DNA of 64,000 nt. It comes from an uncultured Muribaculaceae bacterium (GTDB lineage: Bacteria > Bacteroidota > Bacteroidia > Bacteroidales > Muribaculaceae). The stretch covers positions 1-64,000 of the forward strand of contig CAJUAF010000005.1 in NCBI GenBank assembly GCA_910584365.1, read 5' to 3'. A program made the translations under genes and the position numbers. Below the pieces are notes generated by a model. It was not told the origin of the DNA, ran no database searches, and saw only the letters and a program-made list of their open reading frames with translations. How positions within the stretch are numbered: the stretch's first letter is position 1; every line of letters starts with the position of its first letter. Of the stretch, positions 61,581 to 64,000 are shown in pieces.

Positions 61581-62159
61581 ATGAATGTTGTGATTTTCGG
61601 TGCCCCCGGAAGCGGAAAAGGTACCCAGAGCGAAAAACTTATCGAGCGTTACGGCCTTCACCATATCTCCACCGGAGAGGTGCTGCGCGACCATATCGCC
61701 CGAAAGACTCCGATAGGCCAGATTGCCAAGACTTATATAAACCAGGGACAGCTGATTCCCGACTCGCTGATGATAAAAATCCTGGAGGAAATCATCGACA
61801 ACGAACCCAAAGCCAAAGAAGGGGTAATCCTCGACGGCTTTCCCCGTACAATTCCCCAGGCTGAAGCCCTGGACCGCTTCCTGGAGAAGCGCGGCCAGAA
61901 AATCCATCATGTCATCGGCCTGGAAGTTCCCGAGGACGAACTGGTGGAGCGCATGATAAAGCGCGGCCAGCAGACCGGACGCGCCGACGATAATCTGGAG
62001 ACTATCCAGAACCGTCTGAAAGTCTACCACGAATCGACAACTCCCCTGCGCGATTTCTACATCAGCAAAGGGAAATACCGTCCCATCCAAGGGAGCGGCT
62101 CGATAGACGAGATTTTCGCCGGAATCGCCTCCGCCATCGACACCGCCCAGGAATCCTGA
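61581..62159 (+). CDS. adk: Adenylate kinase
   Basis: A 192-aa enzyme that interconverts AMP and ATP with two ADP. The P-loop GAPGSGKG is at residues 7-14, LDGFPRTIPQAEAL is the AMP-binding region, and the short LID (RADDNLETIQNRL) has no zinc Cys, as in short-type Adk. ATG 61581 is preferred over the upstream TTG. It precedes pheS by 23 nt. Confidence 0.96.
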   Translation: MNVVIFGAPGSGKGTQSEKLIERYGLHHISTGEVLRDHIARKTPIGQIAKTYINQGQLIPDSLMIKILEEIIDNEPKAKEGVILDGFPRTIPQAEALDRFLEKRGQKIHHVIGLEVPEDELVERMIKRGQQTGRADDNLETIQNRLKVYHESTTPLRDFYISKGKYRPIQGSGSIDEIFAGIASAIDTAQES

Positions 62160-62182
62160 ACCCGCAAACCATCATCCCGATT

Positions 62183-63202
62183 ATGTTAGACAGAATAAAC
62201 GCCCTCAAGGCTGAGATTTCCGCTCTCCAGGCCTCCACGCCTGAAGAAGTGGAAGCCCTGAGAATCAAATATCTCTCGAAAAAAGGCGCCGTCAACGCCC
62301 TGATGGCGGATTTCCGCAGCGTTCCCGCCGACCAGAAGAAAGCCGTCGGCATGGAAATCAACGCTCTCAAGGAAATGGCCGCCGGGAAAATCAACGCTCT
62401 CCGGTCCGCCACCGAGAGCGCAGAGACCCTCGACGACAGCCTTGACCTGAGCCGCACGGCCGCGCCCCTTCCCCTGGGAACGCGCCATCCTCTGTCGCTG
62501 GTGCGCGATGAAATCGTCGAGATTTTCCGGCGCCTGGGCTTCACCGTTGCCGAAGGTCCCGAAATCGAGGATGACTGGCACGTGTTCTCCTCCCTGAACT
62601 TCGCCGCCGACCATCCGGCCCGCGATATGCAGGACACGTTCTTCATACAGCGCAACCCCGACGTTCTTCTGCGCACCCACACCTCCTCCGTGCAGTCCCG
62701 CACGATGGAGCATACCCAGCCCCCCGTCCGCATCGTCTGCCCCGGCCGCGTCTACCGCAACGAGGCAATCTCGGCCCGCGCCCACTGCTTCTTCCATCAG
62801 GTGGAGGCGCTCTACGTGGACAAAAACGTATCCTTCGCCGACCTTAAGCAGACGCTCCTCTATTTCGCCCGCGAGATGTTCGGTCCGGAGACAAAAATCC
62901 GTCTGCGTCCCAGCTATTTCCCCTTCACCGAACCCTCGGCCGAAATGGATATCTCCTGCAACCTCTGCGGCGGCAAGGGATGCGGCTTCTGCAAGCACAC
63001 CGGATGGGTGGAAATCCTCGGCTGCGGCATGGTAGACCCCAACGTACTCGAAGCCTGCGGCATTGACTCCGCGACCCACTCGGGCTTCGCCCTGGGCATG
63101 GGAGTGGAGCGCATCGCCAATCTCAAATACCGCGTCAACGACCTGCGCCTGTTCTCGGAGAACGACGTGCGCTTCCTCCGGGAATTCACTCACGCCCGAT
63201 GA
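62183..63202 (+). CDS. pheS: Phenylalanyl-tRNA synthetase alpha subunit
   Basis: A 339-aa class II synthetase subunit that charges tRNA-Phe together with PheT, which is not in the window. The N-terminal coiled coil (about 1-90) binds tRNA. Motif 2 is seen as CPGRVYRNEAISARAHCFFHQ and motif 3 as GFALGMGVERIANL, each read within its 20-residue core. An unusual Cys-rich insert ISCNLCGGKGCGFCKHTGW sits before motif 3, as in other Bacteroidetes PheS. It overlaps nth by 4 nt. Confidence 0.95.
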   Translation: MLDRINALKAEISALQASTPEEVEALRIKYLSKKGAVNALMADFRSVPADQKKAVGMEINALKEMAAGKINALRSATESAETLDDSLDLSRTAAPLPLGTRHPLSLVRDEIVEIFRRLGFTVAEGPEIEDDWHVFSSLNFAADHPARDMQDTFFIQRNPDVLLRTHTSSVQSRTMEHTQPPVRIVCPGRVYRNEAISARAHCFFHQVEALYVDKNVSFADLKQTLLYFAREMFGPETKIRLRPSYFPFTEPSAEMDISCNLCGGKGCGFCKHTGWVEILGCGMVDPNVLEACGIDSATHSGFALGMGVERIANLKYRVNDLRLFSENDVRFLREFTHAR

Positions 63203-63849
63203 CCCGCAGGGAACGTTACCGCCGCGTCCTGGAGTGGTTCTCCCGCGAGATGCCCGAGCCGAAGACCGAGCTGTCCTACGACACCCCATTTCATCTGCTG
63301 CTGGCAGTGATCCTGTCGGCGCAATGCACCGACAAGCGCGTCAATCAGGTCACTCCCCCCTTGTTCGAGGCTTTCCCCGACCCTGCGTCGCTGGCCGCCT
63401 CCGACGAGGAAACCGTCTTCGGATATATCCGCTCCGTGTCCTATCCCAACAACAAGACCCGTTCCCTGTTGGGCGCGGCCAGGAAGATCATGGAGGATTT
63501 CTCAGGGGAGGTCCCCGATAATATCGATGACCTGCTGACAATCCCCGGCGTCGGACGCAAGACAGCCAATGTGATGCTCTCCGTTGTCTGGAACCGCGCC
63601 GCCATGGCTGTCGACACCCATGTCTTCCGCGTATCGGAGCGGCTGGGGCTGACGGAAGGCTCCCGCAATCCCCTCCAGACCGAGAAAGAACTCGTGGCCA
63701 ACATTCCGCAGGAGCAGATCCCGATGGCCCATCACTGGCTGATTCTTCACGGCCGCTATGTCTGCAAGGCCCGGCGTCCCGACTGCCTCAACTGCGGGCT
63801 TACCTCCCTGTGCCGTTATTACAATTCCGCAGAGGGACCGCGCAGCTGA
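63199..63849 (+). CDS. nth: Endonuclease III (DNA glycosylase / AP lyase)
   Basis: A 216-aa base-excision repair enzyme. The helix-hairpin-helix is IPGVGRKTANV with catalytic Lys121, the catalytic Asp139 lies in AVDTHVFRV, and the [4Fe-4S] loop has Cys189, 196, 199 and 205 in the C-x6-C-x2-C-x5-C spacing. Start and upstream stop overlap (ATGA), so translation is coupled to pheS. Confidence 0.95.
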   Translation: MTRRERYRRVLEWFSREMPEPKTELSYDTPFHLLLAVILSAQCTDKRVNQVTPPLFEAFPDPASLAASDEETVFGYIRSVSYPNNKTRSLLGAARKIMEDFSGEVPDNIDDLLTIPGVGRKTANVMLSVVWNRAAMAVDTHVFRVSERLGLTEGSRNPLQTEKELVANIPQEQIPMAHHWLILHGRYVCKARRPDCLNCGLTSLCRYYNSAEGPRS

Positions 63850-63866
63850 CTATCAGAGATCCGATA

Positions 63867-64000
63867 ATGGAAGAAACCTTTCTGAACGCAATCGAAGTAA
63901 TCGGAACTATCGCGTTCGCGATTTCCGGTATCCGCCTGGCCGCTTTCCGGCGGTTCGACTGGTTCGGCGCCTACACCGTCGGACTGGTGACGGCTATCGG
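63867..64000 (+). CDS. TRIC-family (UPF0126) membrane channel protein, 3' end outside window
   Basis: The first 44 codons are present: ATG 63867, then FLNAIEVIGTIAFAISGIRL and FDWFGAYTVGLVTAIG. This matches the N-terminal repeat of bacterial trimeric intracellular cation channel proteins (YicG/UPF0126), which form potassium-conducting pores. It begins 17 nt after nth, in the same apparent operon. Confidence 0.8.
   Translation, partial: MEETFLNAIEVIGTIAFAISGIRLAAFRRFDWFGAYTVGLVTAI

Noticed and set aside
1..64000. CRISPR arrays, rRNA genes, insertion sequences, prophage
   Set aside because: No regularly spaced direct repeats, no rRNA-like sequence, and no transposase or phage structural gene were seen on either strand. 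The dispersed palindromes are not regularly spaced.

Overview
This 64 kb window comes from a Bacteroidales chromosome, most like a GC-rich gut lineage such as Muribaculaceae. I infer this from Bacteroidetes-type promoters (TTTG, 19-20 nt spacer, TAnnTTTG) upstream of many genes, Bacteroidetes-restricted families (TIGR02757, DUF4831, DUF4919, DUF4465), large secreted fibronectin/choice-of-anchor proteins, and the absence of consistent Shine-Dalgarno sites. Most genes are GC-rich. Two islands are clearly AT-richer: the restriction-modification locus at 2.6-4.9 kb and the small DUF3791/DUF3990 locus at 25.4-26.4 kb.

Layout. 0-2.5 kb: end of a five-bladed beta-propeller glycosidase-like gene, then a Fur/PerR-rubrerythrin oxidative-stress operon. 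2.6-5.1 kb: the 3' remnant of an outer-membrane receptor, an EcoRV-like restriction endonuclease with its adenine methylase, and tRNA-Leu(CAA). 5.3-6.4 kb: an ECF sigma factor and a 59-aa small gene. 6.4-25.2 kb: secreted proteins, namely an M6 metalloprotease and three tandem ~1,500-aa paralogs. The first paralog seems to have lost its ATG and the second has an in-frame TGA just after its signal peptide. 25.4-28.6 kb: DUF3791/DUF3990 module, tatA-tatC, fabD. 28.8-34.2 kb: secreted alpha-amylase with starch-binding modules, a lipoprotein, and a DUF4465 (BtuH-like) gene under a cobalamin riboswitch. 34.3-45.3 kb: lptD, DUF2007, an AraC regulator, an LTA-synthase-like sulfatase, TIGR02757, glgB, tadA and a flippase-like membrane protein. 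45.4-50.3 kb: a four-gene operon (iorA, iorB, aminotransferase, CoA-transferase) that forms a complete amino-acid to organic-acid fermentation route. 50.5-64 kb: DUF4919, a membrane protein, acpP-fabF, kup, secreted endonuclease I, a two-cluster ferredoxin, DUF4831-nnr, hpt, adk-pheS-nth and the start of a TRIC-family channel gene.

Two features run across the window. First, a conserved ~35-bp palindrome with a common flanking tail occurs at six places downstream of unrelated genes, and a seventh site shares only the tail. It looks like a genome-wide bidirectional terminator or REP-like element. Second, seven secreted proteins end in a similar short C-terminal tail of the kind seen in sorting domains. 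The strongest leads are the 5' lesions in two of three tandem paralogs, the palindrome family, the riboswitch-controlled non-lipidated DUF4465 protein, the EcoRV-like system beside a truncated receptor gene, and several genes whose promoter -7 box lies 4-7 nt from the start codon.
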